Assembly: GCA_041287425.1 (NCBI GenBank) | Contig: JBEULG010000033.1 | Span: 43,286 to 107,285, forward strand | DNA from: JAFGSI01 sp041287425 | GTDB lineage: Bacteria > Chloroflexota > Anaerolineae > Anaerolineales > Villigracilaceae | Length of the DNA stretch: 64,000 nucleotides | Direction of reading: 5' to 3' | Shown here: positions 23,589-31,852 of the stretch, piece after piece | Position numbering within the stretch: position 1 is the first letter of the stretch | Layout: each line of letters opens with the position of its first letter | The notes under the pieces: model-generated | What the model was told of the DNA's origin: nothing | The model's input: only the letters and a program-made list of their open reading frames with translations | Databases searched by the model: none | Position numbers and translations under genes: made by a program

Positions 23589-25661
23589 TCAGCGCTTGAC
23601 CAGTGGCAGGGTGAGCAGGAACTTGGCGCCCTGGCCGGCTTTGCTCTCTACCCAAATGCGGCCGCCATGGCCATTGACGGCCAGCCGGCAGAACGCCAGC
23701 CCCAGCCCCAGCCCGCTGACGCCATCTTCTCCCGCCTTCAAGCGCGTGTACTTCTCGAAAATGCGTTCCTGGTCGGCCTCGGCAATGCCCGGCCCGCTGT
23801 CCTGCACCCAGATTTGCACCTCGTTGCCCCGACGGGCGGCCCCGATTTCGATTTTCCCGCCAAAGGGCGTGAATTTCATGGCGTTTTCCAGCAAGTTGAG
23901 CAGCACCCGGCGAATCATGTCCACATCCACCCAGATGGACGGCAGGCCGTCGGGGAGATGGGTCGCCAGCGTCTGCTGACGGCTTTCGGCCATCGGGCGG
24001 ATCATCTCGGTCACCTCTGCGATCAGGCTGGCCGGTGAAACGGCCTGCTGCGAGACGATTGGATGCCCCGCTTCGAGACGGTTGATGTCCAGCAGGGAAC
24101 TGATGAGGCGCTGGATTCGGTCGGTAGAGCGGGTGGCGATGCGCAGAATAGATTGAACGGACTCGTTCTCTTCGCCGGGGAACATGGACGTCAGCATGTC
24201 CAGGCTGCTGACGATGTTGGCCAGCGGCGAACGCAGGTCGTGGTAAATCATCGAGGTCAGGTCTTCGCGCAGGGCGTCCAGGTCTTTGCGCTCGGTGATG
24301 TCGCGCAGAATCCACTGCAGCGATTCGCCTTCCTCGATCATCACCCGCCGCACCGAGACTTGAACGGGAATCCGACGCCCGGAGCGGGCTTTGAGAACGG
24401 CTTCGTAGGTGCAGGTTTGGCCGGCGCGCAAACGCTGCAGGCAGGTTTGCTGGTCGGTGCGCATCTCTGCCTGTAACTCGCTGATGGTCATGCGGCCCAG
24501 TTCGTCGTGTTGATATTCGCTGAGCACCAGCGCTTGCCGGTTGGCTTCCAGGATTTTGCCATCCCAGTTGGTGATCAGAATTGGGTCAATGCTGTCGTCG
24601 AACAGTTCGCGATAACGTTTATGGGCTGCCTGCAGGCGCTCGAACAGGCGGGCGTTCTGGATGGTGGAGCCGGCCAGGTTGCCGATTCCGGCCAGGACCA
24701 GCAAAGCGTCGGGGTCGAAGACGCCTGAGACGGGATTGATCGCCTCCAAGACGCCGACGACCTTTCCCTGGGCGAACAGCGGGGCGCAGGCCACCGCCTG
24801 CGGCTCCAGACCTTCGAACTGTTCGACCTCGGGCAAGAAGCGCGTGTCCTCGCCGACGGACGGGATGATGGCGCCCTCGCCTCGCCGCTGCACCCAGCCC
24901 ACCAGTCCGCGCCCGGCGGGGACGCGCTTGCCGACCACGCCCTCGGCGGCGCGGCCGGCCGCGGCGTGAAAGAGCAAATCGCCGTTGGCTTCCACCAGCG
25001 CCAGAGCCACCGTCTCGACCTCCAGAGCGTCCATCACTTCTTTCAAGATGCGGTCGAGCACCTCGCCCAGGCGCAGAGAGGCGCTGATGGCCGCCCCACT
25101 GGAGGCCAGGGCAGTCATCACCCGCGCCTGACGCTGACTCTCGGCATACAGGCGGGCGTTCAAGACCGCGATGGCAGCCTGGTCGGCGATGGCCTGCATG
25201 AGTTCCAGGTGTTCGCGCGAATAGGCGGCGGTTTGGGGATGGACGAGAGTCAATACCCCCACCAGCCGCTCACGAATCAACAGCGGCACCGAAAGCGCCG
25301 ACTTGGCCCCGCTGCGCTCAACAGCATCATCCGGACGGCGCAGCCAGCGTTCATCGCGGCTGGTGTCATCCACCCGCGCCGGCTTGCGGTGACGGATGAC
25401 CCACCCCGCCAGGCCGCGCTCAATCGTCTCGCGCAGTTGCTGGGTGGTGTGTTCGTGCACCTTCTGTCCATAGACAATGGCGGCGTCCAGGGTCTTGCCG
25501 TTGTCGTCCAACACCACGATGCTGCCGCGTTCCCCGCCGACATATTTCAACGACTGGAACAGGACGCGCTGCAACACGGTGCGCAAATCCAGCGCCGAGG
25601 CCAATTCGCGGCTGACGTTGTAGAGCAGTTCGAGCGAAGAACGGGTATTGTTGGCAACCAT
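23589..25661 (-). CDS. Soluble sensor histidine kinase with two GAF domains and a PAS domain
   Basis: The protein has 690 residues and no membrane helix. GAF1 covers about 1-165 (ELLYNVSRELASALDL to AIAVLNARLYAE) and GAF2 about 170-335 (LGEVLDRILKEVMDAL to STIQNARLFERL). PAS is at about 345-450 (YRELFDDSIDPILITN). The HisKA helix has H474 in SMIYHDLRSPLANI, and the HATPase_c domain ends with GLGLGLAFCRLAVNGHGGRIW. It therefore senses an intracellular signal and phosphorylates an unknown regulator; no response regulator is adjacent. It heads the operon with the MBL, asparaginase and endonuclease III genes. TATACT at 25703-25708 (minus strand) is a plausible -10. Confidence 0.93.
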   Translation of the reverse strand: MVANNTRSSLELLYNVSRELASALDLRTVLQRVLFQSLKYVGGERGSIVVLDDNGKTLDAAIVYGQKVHEHTTQQLRETIERGLAGWVIRHRKPARVDDTSRDERWLRRPDDAVERSGAKSALSVPLLIRERLVGVLTLVHPQTAAYSREHLELMQAIADQAAIAVLNARLYAESQRQARVMTALASSGAAISASLRLGEVLDRILKEVMDALEVETVALALVEANGDLLFHAAAGRAAEGVVGKRVPAGRGLVGWVQRRGEGAIIPSVGEDTRFLPEVEQFEGLEPQAVACAPLFAQGKVVGVLEAINPVSGVFDPDALLVLAGIGNLAGSTIQNARLFERLQAAHKRYRELFDDSIDPILITNWDGKILEANRQALVLSEYQHDELGRMTISELQAEMRTDQQTCLQRLRAGQTCTYEAVLKARSGRRIPVQVSVRRVMIEEGESLQWILRDITERKDLDALREDLTSMIYHDLRSPLANIVSSLDMLTSMFPGEENESVQSILRIATRSTDRIQRLISSLLDINRLEAGHPIVSQQAVSPASLIAEVTEMIRPMAESRQQTLATHLPDGLPSIWVDVDMIRRVLLNLLENAMKFTPFGGKIEIGAARRGNEVQIWVQDSGPGIAEADQERIFEKYTRLKAGEDGVSGLGLGLAFCRLAVNGHGGRIWVESKAGQGAKFLLTLPLVKR

Positions 25662-25871
25662 ACGACCAGAACAGGAGAGCGCTTTTACCGCTATTCACCT
25701 AGAGTATAGCATAACTGCTTTGCTTTTTCGCAAAACTGGTTCGACCTTTTGCCCGCCATGGGCCGGGAAAGGCAAGCGCACCGAAGCACTCGCATGCCAT
25801 GAACGTTTCGCACTCGCTGCCCGCCGAGATATGCCTCTTCTGTGAAACAGAGCATTTCCGCCTCAAAAGGC

Positions 25872-25927
25872 TTGACCAATCCATGATATTAGATTATTAT
25901 CTAATTCGTTAGGCATTCATCTAACGA
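25872..25927 (+). promoter_or_regulatory. Promoter and double operator of the ArsR-MFS operon
   Basis: -35 TTGACC (25872-25877), a 17-bp spacer and -10 TATTAT (25895-25900) form a good sigma-70 promoter. Two perfect inverted repeats abut: ATTAGAT/ATCTAAT (25888-25905, 4-bp spacer) over the -10, and TCGTTAG/CTAACGA (25906-25927, 8-bp spacer) up to the start codon. ArsR-type regulators usually repress from such sites, so autoregulation is likely. Confidence 0.75.
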
Positions 25928-25928
25928 T

Positions 25929-26975
25929 ATGACCACGCTTACCTGGGATAGCGGCAGCGCTTACGATTTCTTCATCAGCCTGTTCGTCTTGCATTATGCG
26001 GACGAGTTCGGGTTGCGTCCGTCCTGGACGGCGGGCGTGCGCCAGCGCCTCTCGGCCGGTCATCGCGAATTTCTGCTCCATCTGTTTTCCTTTGCCGGCG
26101 TGCCGCTCGACTGGGTGCTGGCGTTGCCGGCCCCCAAAGACGCGGCGACCGCTTTGCAAGCCATCGCGGACCTGTCGCCAGCCGACCGGCTGACGGCTTT
26201 GACTCTGCCCTCGGAGGTTCCGCCGGAGGTGCGCCAGGCGTTGAACGACATCGCGCGCCGCGCTGCATGGAGCGAGGCCGAATTCGAGTTTCTGCGTCTC
26301 CATTATCGGCGGCGCGGGGCGTCCCTCTCGTCCGCCGCGCTGACGTACCTGCTGCGCACCTGGGCAGAGGCCGAAAAAAGCGGCGCGACCCTGCTGGCCG
26401 CCTTGCAAGAATATCAGCAGGTCTTCTTTGCCGAGGAAGAAGCGCGCCTGCAAACGCCCCTCGCCGCCGCCCTGGAGCGCGGCCGCGCCCTGGCTGCCCG
26501 TCTCTCGCTCGAGGCGCTGGTCGAGGAACTCTCGCGCGGCATCCACCTGGCAGACCTGGAAACGCTCGAGGAACTCGTCCTGGCGCCCTCCTACTGGGCC
26601 TCGCCGCGCGTTTTTCTGAACCGGCCAAGGCCGGGGAAATTGCTGCTCATCTATGGCGCCCGCCCGGAATTCGAGAGCGTCGCTCCGGGGGCCGAGGCGC
26701 CCGATTCCCTCGTGCTGGCGCTCAAGGCCCTGGCCGACCCGACCCGGCTGCGCATCCTGCGTCATCTGGCCGGCGGGCCGTTGCCGCCGGCAGAACTGGC
26801 CCGTCGTCTGCGCCTGCGCCCGCCGACGGTCGTTCATCATTTGCGCTTGCTGCGTCTGGCCGGGCTGGTGCATGTCATCATCAACGAACAGGATGAAAAA
26901 CGTTACGCCACCCGTCAGGAAAGTTTGAAAGGAATTTACGCCGCGCTGGAGGATTTCCTGCGCCGATTGGAATAG
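25929..26975 (+). CDS. ArsR-type winged-helix regulator with long N-terminal domain
   Basis: The protein has 348 residues. The C-terminal 90 residues are a typical ArsR winged helix: LVLALKALADPTRLRILRHL, then AELARRLRLRPPTVVHHLRLL and GLVHVIINEQDEKRY. The first 250 residues form a helical domain without metal-binding cysteines, seen with ArsR domains in Gram-positive-like lineages; it probably binds the effector. Start 25929 follows two operator palindromes and has no Shine-Dalgarno site. The gene ends 1 bp before an MFS transporter gene, so the regulator very likely controls export of a compound it senses. Confidence 0.88.
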   Translation: MTTLTWDSGSAYDFFISLFVLHYADEFGLRPSWTAGVRQRLSAGHREFLLHLFSFAGVPLDWVLALPAPKDAATALQAIADLSPADRLTALTLPSEVPPEVRQALNDIARRAAWSEAEFEFLRLHYRRRGASLSSAALTYLLRTWAEAEKSGATLLAALQEYQQVFFAEEEARLQTPLAAALERGRALAARLSLEALVEELSRGIHLADLETLEELVLAPSYWASPRVFLNRPRPGKLLLIYGARPEFESVAPGAEAPDSLVLALKALADPTRLRILRHLAGGPLPPAELARRLRLRPPTVVHHLRLLRLAGLVHVIINEQDEKRYATRQESLKGIYAALEDFLRRLE

Positions 26976-26976
26976 T

Positions 26977-28233
26977 ATGTCGAATGTGATGCGCGTTTAT
27001 CTCGCCCGAGTGCGTCTGTTCTCTGCCAACGCCCGCCTGTACCTGGCCAGCGCGGTCATGACCGGCGCGGCTTTCGGCGTGTACCGTCTGTTGTTCAACT
27101 TTTACGCTCTCAGCCTGGGGTTGAATGAAAGCGTGGCGGGCAACATCGTCACCATCAACAGCACCACCGCCCTGCTCACGGCGCTGCCGATGTTTTCTCT
27201 GGCCGATTTCCTGGGCCGCAAGCGCTCGCTGATTCTGGGCGGACTGACCACCACCCTGGCAGTCGCGGCGATGGTCTTGTGGCCTTCGCAGTGGCTTCTT
27301 TACGGCATGGCAGTCCTGATGGGCGCGGCCCAGAGCCTGACCGGCGTCAGCATGGCGCCTTTCCTCATCGAAAACAGCGGCGCGGAGGAGCGCACCTATC
27401 TGTTCAGCCTGAGCCAGGGACTGACGATGACCGCCTCGTTCATCGGCAATTCGATTGGCGGTTATTTGCCCGGCTGGATTGCGGCGGTGCGCGGCGTAGA
27501 AGCGACCAGCAGCGCCGCTTACGGCGGGGCGCTGGCAGTCATCACCGTCGTTTCGGCGCTCGGCCTGATTCCGCTCTTTTCCTTGCGGACGCCCCGCCTG
27601 GCGCGCCTCCAGCCATCGGCCTTTGCGCCCCTGCGCTATGCCGTGAAGCATTACCAGAACATCGGCAAGTTGATTCTGCCGATGCTTGTGACCTCTTTCG
27701 GCGCCGGTCTGTTCATGCCGTTCATGAATCTCTTTTTCCGCCTCAAACACGGACAGCCCGATCACGTCGTCGGTAATGTGCTGGCCTGGGGGGCGCTGTT
27801 CATGGGCCTCGGCCTGATCGTCGCCCCGCCCATCGCCGACCGCCTCGGCAAGGTACGGCTGGTAGTGATTACCCAGGCGCTTTCGATTCCGTTCCTGGTT
27901 CTGTTAGGATTTGCTCCCTGGTTCTGGGTCAGCGCCATCGCTCATTATGTGCGCCTGACCCTGATGAACATGGGCGGCCCGGTCTACAACACCTTCGTCA
28001 TGGAAAACGTCGAACCCGAAGGACGGGCCATGGTGGCCAGTCTGACCAGCATGGCCTGGAATCTGGGCTGGGCTTTCAGCCCCTCGATCAGCGGCTGGCT
28101 GCAGGTCGAGTACGGTTTCACGCCGGTCTATGTGAGCGTCATCGTCATTTACACGCTCTCGACGCTGATGTACTGGAAATTCTTCTGGAAAGCGAACCCC
28201 GCCCCGTCTGTCGTCCCGGCATCGGCAGACTAA
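26977..28233 (+). CDS. MFS transporter (probable drug or metabolite exporter)
   Basis: The protein has 418 residues with about 12 membrane helices in two halves. The intracellular loop after helix 2 is ADFLGRKRSLILGG, matching the MFS motif A (G/D-x-x-GR-K/R). The equivalent in the second half is IADRLGKVRLVV. No substrate-specific signature is recognised. It starts 1 bp after the ArsR-type regulator stop and shares its promoter. It is most likely a proton-driven exporter induced by the compound recognised by the regulator. Confidence 0.9.
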   Translation: MSNVMRVYLARVRLFSANARLYLASAVMTGAAFGVYRLLFNFYALSLGLNESVAGNIVTINSTTALLTALPMFSLADFLGRKRSLILGGLTTTLAVAAMVLWPSQWLLYGMAVLMGAAQSLTGVSMAPFLIENSGAEERTYLFSLSQGLTMTASFIGNSIGGYLPGWIAAVRGVEATSSAAYGGALAVITVVSALGLIPLFSLRTPRLARLQPSAFAPLRYAVKHYQNIGKLILPMLVTSFGAGLFMPFMNLFFRLKHGQPDHVVGNVLAWGALFMGLGLIVAPPIADRLGKVRLVVITQALSIPFLVLLGFAPWFWVSAIAHYVRLTLMNMGGPVYNTFVMENVEPEGRAMVASLTSMAWNLGWAFSPSISGWLQVEYGFTPVYVSVIVIYTLSTLMYWKFFWKANPAPSVVPASAD

Positions 28234-28265
28234 GCGTGTTCGAAAACCTCTTCGCTCACCCTGAG

Positions 28266-28289
28266 GGACAGCAGGCAACTCTGCTGTCC
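28266..28289 (+). terminator. Possible terminator after the MFS gene
   Basis: GGACAGCAG (28266-28274) and CTGCTGTCC (28281-28289) are perfect 9-bp arms with a 6-nt loop, 33 bp after the stop codon. There is no strong T-run, so efficiency is doubtful. Confidence 0.5.
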
Positions 28290-28425
28290 TGATGGGTTTA
28301 AAATACCCCTCTGAAGCGTTTTTGCAATCTACCCGCTCATAAAAGCCGGGGCCGATTTTCGAATAAAGGGCCTCCCGTTTTCGTTAAACGGATGAAAGCC
28401 AAACCCAAAGCAGAAAGGACTGCGC

Positions 28426-29004
28426 GTGGCACTCGTCAACACTGCGGAAACCGAACTCAGCCTGATCGAACAGGCCCAACAGGGTGACCGCAACGCCTTC
28501 GGAGAACTGGTCCGCCGCCACTACGAGAGCGTCGTGCATGTGGTCTATCGCCTGTGCGGCGAGGCGCAACTGGCGGAGGACGCCGCCCAGGAAGCCTTCC
28601 TGCGGGCCTGGATCAACCTGCCGTCCTTCGAGCCGCGCGCCAGCCTGCGCAACTGGCTGTATCGGATTGCCGTCAACGCCGCCCTGGATGTGCTGCGCCG
28701 CAAATCGGAAGAAACCGTCGAGGATGAGGACATGCTGATGGTCAGCGATCAAACGCCGGGTCCCGAAGAGGCCCTGATTCGCAGGGAACAGGTGGAATTG
28801 CTCCAGCGGGCGTTGCAAGCCCTGCCGGAGGCTTCCCGTTCGGTGCTGGTCCTGCGCGAATACGGCGAACTCTCCTACCAGGAAATCGCCAACGTCCTCG
28901 ATATTCCGATTGGCACGGTCATGTCCCGCCTGAACTATGCCCGCAATCGCTTGCGCGAAGCCTTGCAGAATCATGTCACCGACGTGGAGAGCACTTATGC
29001 ATGA
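28426..29004 (+). CDS. ECF-type RNA polymerase sigma factor
   Basis: The protein has 192 residues. Region 2 is VRRHYESVVHVVYRL to DAAQEAFLRAWINL, with the WLYRIAVNAALDVLRRK ending of region 2.4. Region 4 is LPEASRSVLVLREYGELSYQ to GTVMSRLNYARNRLREAL. The start is GTG 28426 with AAAGGA six bases upstream. It overlaps the anti-sigma gene by 8 bp, the usual arrangement for a sigma factor controlled by a coupled membrane anti-sigma. The target regulon cannot be read from the window. Confidence 0.95.
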   Translation: MALVNTAETELSLIEQAQQGDRNAFGELVRRHYESVVHVVYRLCGEAQLAEDAAQEAFLRAWINLPSFEPRASLRNWLYRIAVNAALDVLRRKSEETVEDEDMLMVSDQTPGPEEALIRREQVELLQRALQALPEASRSVLVLREYGELSYQEIANVLDIPIGTVMSRLNYARNRLREALQNHVTDVESTYA

Positions 29005-29620
29005 AGATATGCGCGCCTTGTTGAACGCCTACCTGGATGGCGAACTGCGCGGCTGGCGTCTGCTGGAGATGCAGAATCACCTGGCCTCCTGCGATTCCTG
29101 CCGCAGCCAACTGCGTCAACTGCGGGCGGTTTCGGACCTGCTGCGGGCCGCGCCGCGCCCTGCTTTCACCCCCGCCGAGCGCTTCGCCGCCAACCTGGCC
29201 CTGCGCCTGCCGCGCCGCCCGCTCAAAGCCCAACTCCAGCGCGGCCCCTCCCTGGCCTGGTGGCTGGCTCCGCTGGCCCTGATCGGCGCCTGGTTCTTTC
29301 TCCAGACCCTGCTTTGGCTGACGGCGGCCCTCTCTCTGGCGCTCGACACCGGCATGTTGGGAGAACCCTTCGCCTGGCTTTCGAGCGGCGCCGCCCAGAG
29401 CAATGTCTTTGCCTTCTTGATGAACCTGCTTGGCAGCAACCTGGACGCCGGCGCCCAGTCCACCTTGTCGTTCATCGACCGGCTGGCCCTGTTCGGCAAC
29501 GGCTTGCTCAATCAATGGTTCTGGCAGGCCATCATCGCCCTGCTCTATTGGGTCTGGATGGCCATCTGGTGGCTGCGCACCCGCGGCCGGGCTTTCCTCC
29601 CCCGCCTGGCGCGGGCCTGA
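28997..29620 (+). CDS. Membrane anti-sigma factor with zinc-finger (zf-HC2) domain
   Basis: The protein has 207 residues. The N-terminal ASD zinc finger is visible as HLASCDSC (H-x3-C-x2-C) preceded by LNAYLDGELRGWRLLEMQ. Membrane helices follow, around WWLAPLALIGAWFFLQTLLW and WQAIIALLYWVWMAIWW. It should bind the ECF sigma factor encoded just upstream and release it on an envelope signal. The start ATG 28997 lies inside the last codons of the sigma gene, giving translational coupling. The membrane part is longer than in simple single-pass anti-sigma factors. Confidence 0.88.
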   Translation: MHEDMRALLNAYLDGELRGWRLLEMQNHLASCDSCRSQLRQLRAVSDLLRAAPRPAFTPAERFAANLALRLPRRPLKAQLQRGPSLAWWLAPLALIGAWFFLQTLLWLTAALSLALDTGMLGEPFAWLSSGAAQSNVFAFLMNLLGSNLDAGAQSTLSFIDRLALFGNGLLNQWFWQAIIALLYWVWMAIWWLRTRGRAFLPRLARA

Positions 29621-29672
29621 GCAACCCCGCTTCCATGCAAAGCAAGACTTCCTCGTTCGAAAGGAGCGAAAA

Positions 29673-30782
29673 ATGATTGACATCCTCAAAATCCTCAAGC
29701 GGTCCTGGCATATTTTGTGGAACTACAAAGTGTTGTGGATCTTCGGCTTCCTGCTGGTGGTCACCGGCGGCATGGGCGGAAGCGGCAACGGCCGTCTCAC
29801 CTACCAGGGTCAGGAGACCAACGGCCGGCCGCCTCTCTCGGCCCCCCGCTTCGAAGATCGTTTCCCCTGGCTGGCAGAGGCCAATCAATGGATCGAACAG
29901 CACATTGACCCCCTGTTTGTCACCGAGGAGCGCGCTTTTCAGACCCTGATTTGGCTGGCCCTGGCCGGAATGGCCCTGGTGCTCATCTTGGCCATCCCGC
30001 TGATGCTCATCTATTACCCCTCCTCGACAGCCGTCATCCGCATGGTGGATGATTACGAACAAACCGGCGCGCGAGTCGGTTTCCGCCAGGGCTGGAAACT
30101 GGGCTGGAATCGGGCCGCCTTCCGCTTGTGGGTGATCGACCTGATTGTCCATTTGCCGGTTCTGGTGTTCATCGCCTCCATCCTCGGCCTGGGCTTCTGG
30201 ATTTTCCGCCTCGTAGAAGGGAGCCAGCGGGCGGTTGCGGTGGCCGGCGTGGTCGCCGCGGTCGGCTGCACTTTCCTGCTCATCTTCCTGTTCACGATTG
30301 TGATGGTGGTGCTGCGTTTACTGCGGGAATTCTTCTGGCGGGCGGCCGTCCTCGAGAACCTGGACGTGCGCGCTTCCTTCCGGCGCGGCTGGGAAATCTT
30401 CAAACGCCACTGGCAGAGCGGCGCCCTGATGTGGCTGGCGATGCTGGGCATCCGAATCGGCTACGCCATCCTCGGCATCATCGCCACCTTCCTGCTCATC
30501 CCGGTGATGATTCTCACCGGCCTGGCAGGGGCCATCGTGGCAGCCATCCCCGCTTTCCTGGTCGGAGGGTTGATCAGCCTGTTCGCGCCGACCTGGGTGG
30601 CGGTGCTGGTCGGTCTGCTGGTCGCAGCCCCATTCTTCCTCCTCATCCTGGCCTCTCCGCTGCTACTCATCGACGGCTGGGTGACAATCTACGAATCGAG
30701 CGTCTGGACTCTGACCTTCCGGGAGATGAAAGCCCTCGAGGAACTGGCGCCTCAGACCGAACTCCCCGCACCGGCAGAGTAA
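29673..30782 (+). CDS. Polytopic membrane protein of unknown function
   Basis: The protein has 369 residues with six or so membrane segments, arranged in pairs (LALAGMALVLILAIPLMLIY; LIVHLPVLVFIASILGLGFW; VAAVGCTFLLIFLFTIVMVV; ILGIIATFLLIPVMIL and others). A cytosolic helix RRGWEIFKRHWQSGAL resembles the amphipathic helices of DUF7544/glycerophosphoryl-phosphodiesterase-type membrane domains. AAGGAG precedes ATG 29673. It is the third gene after the sigma and anti-sigma pair, with its own strong terminator, so it is probably cotranscribed and related to the envelope signal. Confidence 0.75.
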   Translation: MIDILKILKRSWHILWNYKVLWIFGFLLVVTGGMGGSGNGRLTYQGQETNGRPPLSAPRFEDRFPWLAEANQWIEQHIDPLFVTEERAFQTLIWLALAGMALVLILAIPLMLIYYPSSTAVIRMVDDYEQTGARVGFRQGWKLGWNRAAFRLWVIDLIVHLPVLVFIASILGLGFWIFRLVEGSQRAVAVAGVVAAVGCTFLLIFLFTIVMVVLRLLREFFWRAAVLENLDVRASFRRGWEIFKRHWQSGALMWLAMLGIRIGYAILGIIATFLLIPVMILTGLAGAIVAAIPAFLVGGLISLFAPTWVAVLVGLLVAAPFFLLILASPLLLIDGWVTIYESSVWTLTFREMKALEELAPQTELPAPAE

Positions 30783-30802
30783 CCTTTGTCTCTCTCCTCT
30801 CC

Positions 30803-30837
30803 GGCAGGGCGGAACGATTTTCCGCCCTGCCTTTTTT
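30803..30837 (+). terminator. Rho-independent terminator of the sigma operon
   Basis: GGCAGGGCGGAA (30803-30814) and TTCCGCCCTGCC (30820-30831) form a 12-bp stem with a 5-nt loop followed by TTTTTT (30832-30837). Confidence 0.92.
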
Positions 30838-30900
30838 GTTGTCCTTGGCGCCTCGCCGGCCTGAGGCGGCCAAAGGCGGCGGACGAACCACAATCGGTGA

Positions 30901-30906
30901 TACAAT
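30901..30906 (+). promoter_or_regulatory. -10 box of the amino-sugar operon
   Basis: TACAAT ends 7 nt before the ATG at 30914, so the transcript should begin at about the start codon. No Shine-Dalgarno sequence exists. Confidence 0.55.
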
Positions 30907-30913
30907 TTTCCCT

Positions 30914-31852
30914 ATGGACGAATCGGTTTTCATTCACAAGAACGCCATCGTGGAGGCGGGCGCCCGCATCGGGGCGCGGACGCGCGTCTGGGCCTTCGCC
31001 CACATCCTGCCGGGAGCGGTCATCGGCGAGGATTGCAACATCTGTGACCATGTCTTCATCGAAAACGATGTCGTCGTCGGCGACCGGGTCACCATCAAAT
31101 CCGGCGTCCAATTGTGGGACGGGGTGACCATCGAGGACGATGTGTTCATCGGCCCGAACGCCACCTTCACCAATGACCCTTTCCCGCGCAGCAAACAATA
31201 TCCCGAAGCCTTCAGCCGCACGCTGGTGCGCAAAGGCGCCTCCATCGGGGCCAACGCCACCCTGCTGCCGGGCATCGTCATCGGCGCCCATGCCATGATT
31301 GGGGCCGGAGCGGTGGTGACCAAAGACGTCTCGCCGAACATGATTGTGGTCGGCAACCCGGCGCGGGTCAAGGGCTACGTCTCGTCGGCGGCGCGCCAGG
31401 GGGTCAGGACCAGCGAGGGGGCGGCGCCGCGGGCGCTGGGCGTCGGCGGGGCGCGGCTCCTCCGTCTGCCCTCGGTGGCCGATTTGCGCGGCCGGCTGAC
31501 CTTCGGCGAATACGACCGACACCTCCCCTTTCCCCCCAAGCGTTACTTCGTCATCTACGACGTGCCCAGCCGGGAAGTGCGCGGCGAACACGCTCACCGG
31601 GAACAGCATCAGGTGCTGATTTGCCTGAAAGGCTCCTGCGCCGTCATCCTGGACGACGGGCACAACCGCGAAGAAGTGCTGCTCGACCAGCCCGAAATCG
31701 GACTCTACATCCCGCCGATGGTCTGGGCGCTTCAATACAAATACACGCCGGATGCCATCCTGCTCGTTCTGGCCTCGGAGGTGTACTCGGCCGAGGATTA
31801 CATCCGCAATTACGAAGAATTCATCGAACTGGTGAACAAAGATGACCGTTGA
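30914..31852 (+). CDS. Fused sugar N-acetyltransferase and dTDP-hexose 3,4-ketoisomerase (FdtC-FdtA type)
   Basis: The protein has 312 residues with two domains. Residues 1-155 are a left-handed beta-helix acyltransferase with hexapeptide repeats (IGARTRVWAFAHILPGAVIG, GDRVTIKSGVQLWDGV) and the end GAGAVVTKDVSPNMIVVGNPA typical of sugar N-acetyltransferases. Residues of about 180-310 are a cupin of the FdtA/QdtA/WxcM type (EYDRHLPFPPKRYFVIYDV, GEHAHREQHQVLICLKGS). The first domain should acetylate a 3-amino sugar and the second isomerise dTDP-4-keto-6-deoxyglucose. The next gene supplies the aminotransferase. Fused versions of these two activities are known. A linker of about 25 residues lies between them. 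Confidence 0.88.
   Translation: MDESVFIHKNAIVEAGARIGARTRVWAFAHILPGAVIGEDCNICDHVFIENDVVVGDRVTIKSGVQLWDGVTIEDDVFIGPNATFTNDPFPRSKQYPEAFSRTLVRKGASIGANATLLPGIVIGAHAMIGAGAVVTKDVSPNMIVVGNPARVKGYVSSAARQGVRTSEGAAPRALGVGGARLLRLPSVADLRGRLTFGEYDRHLPFPPKRYFVIYDVPSREVRGEHAHREQHQVLICLKGSCAVILDDGHNREEVLLDQPEIGLYIPPMVWALQYKYTPDAILLVLASEVYSAEDYIRNYEEFIELVNKDDR

Noticed and set aside
20959..23979. Plus-strand open frame of about 1006 codons
   Set aside because: It lies antisense to the endonuclease III, asparaginase and MBL genes. High GC and codon bias make such antisense frames; the peptide resembles no family.
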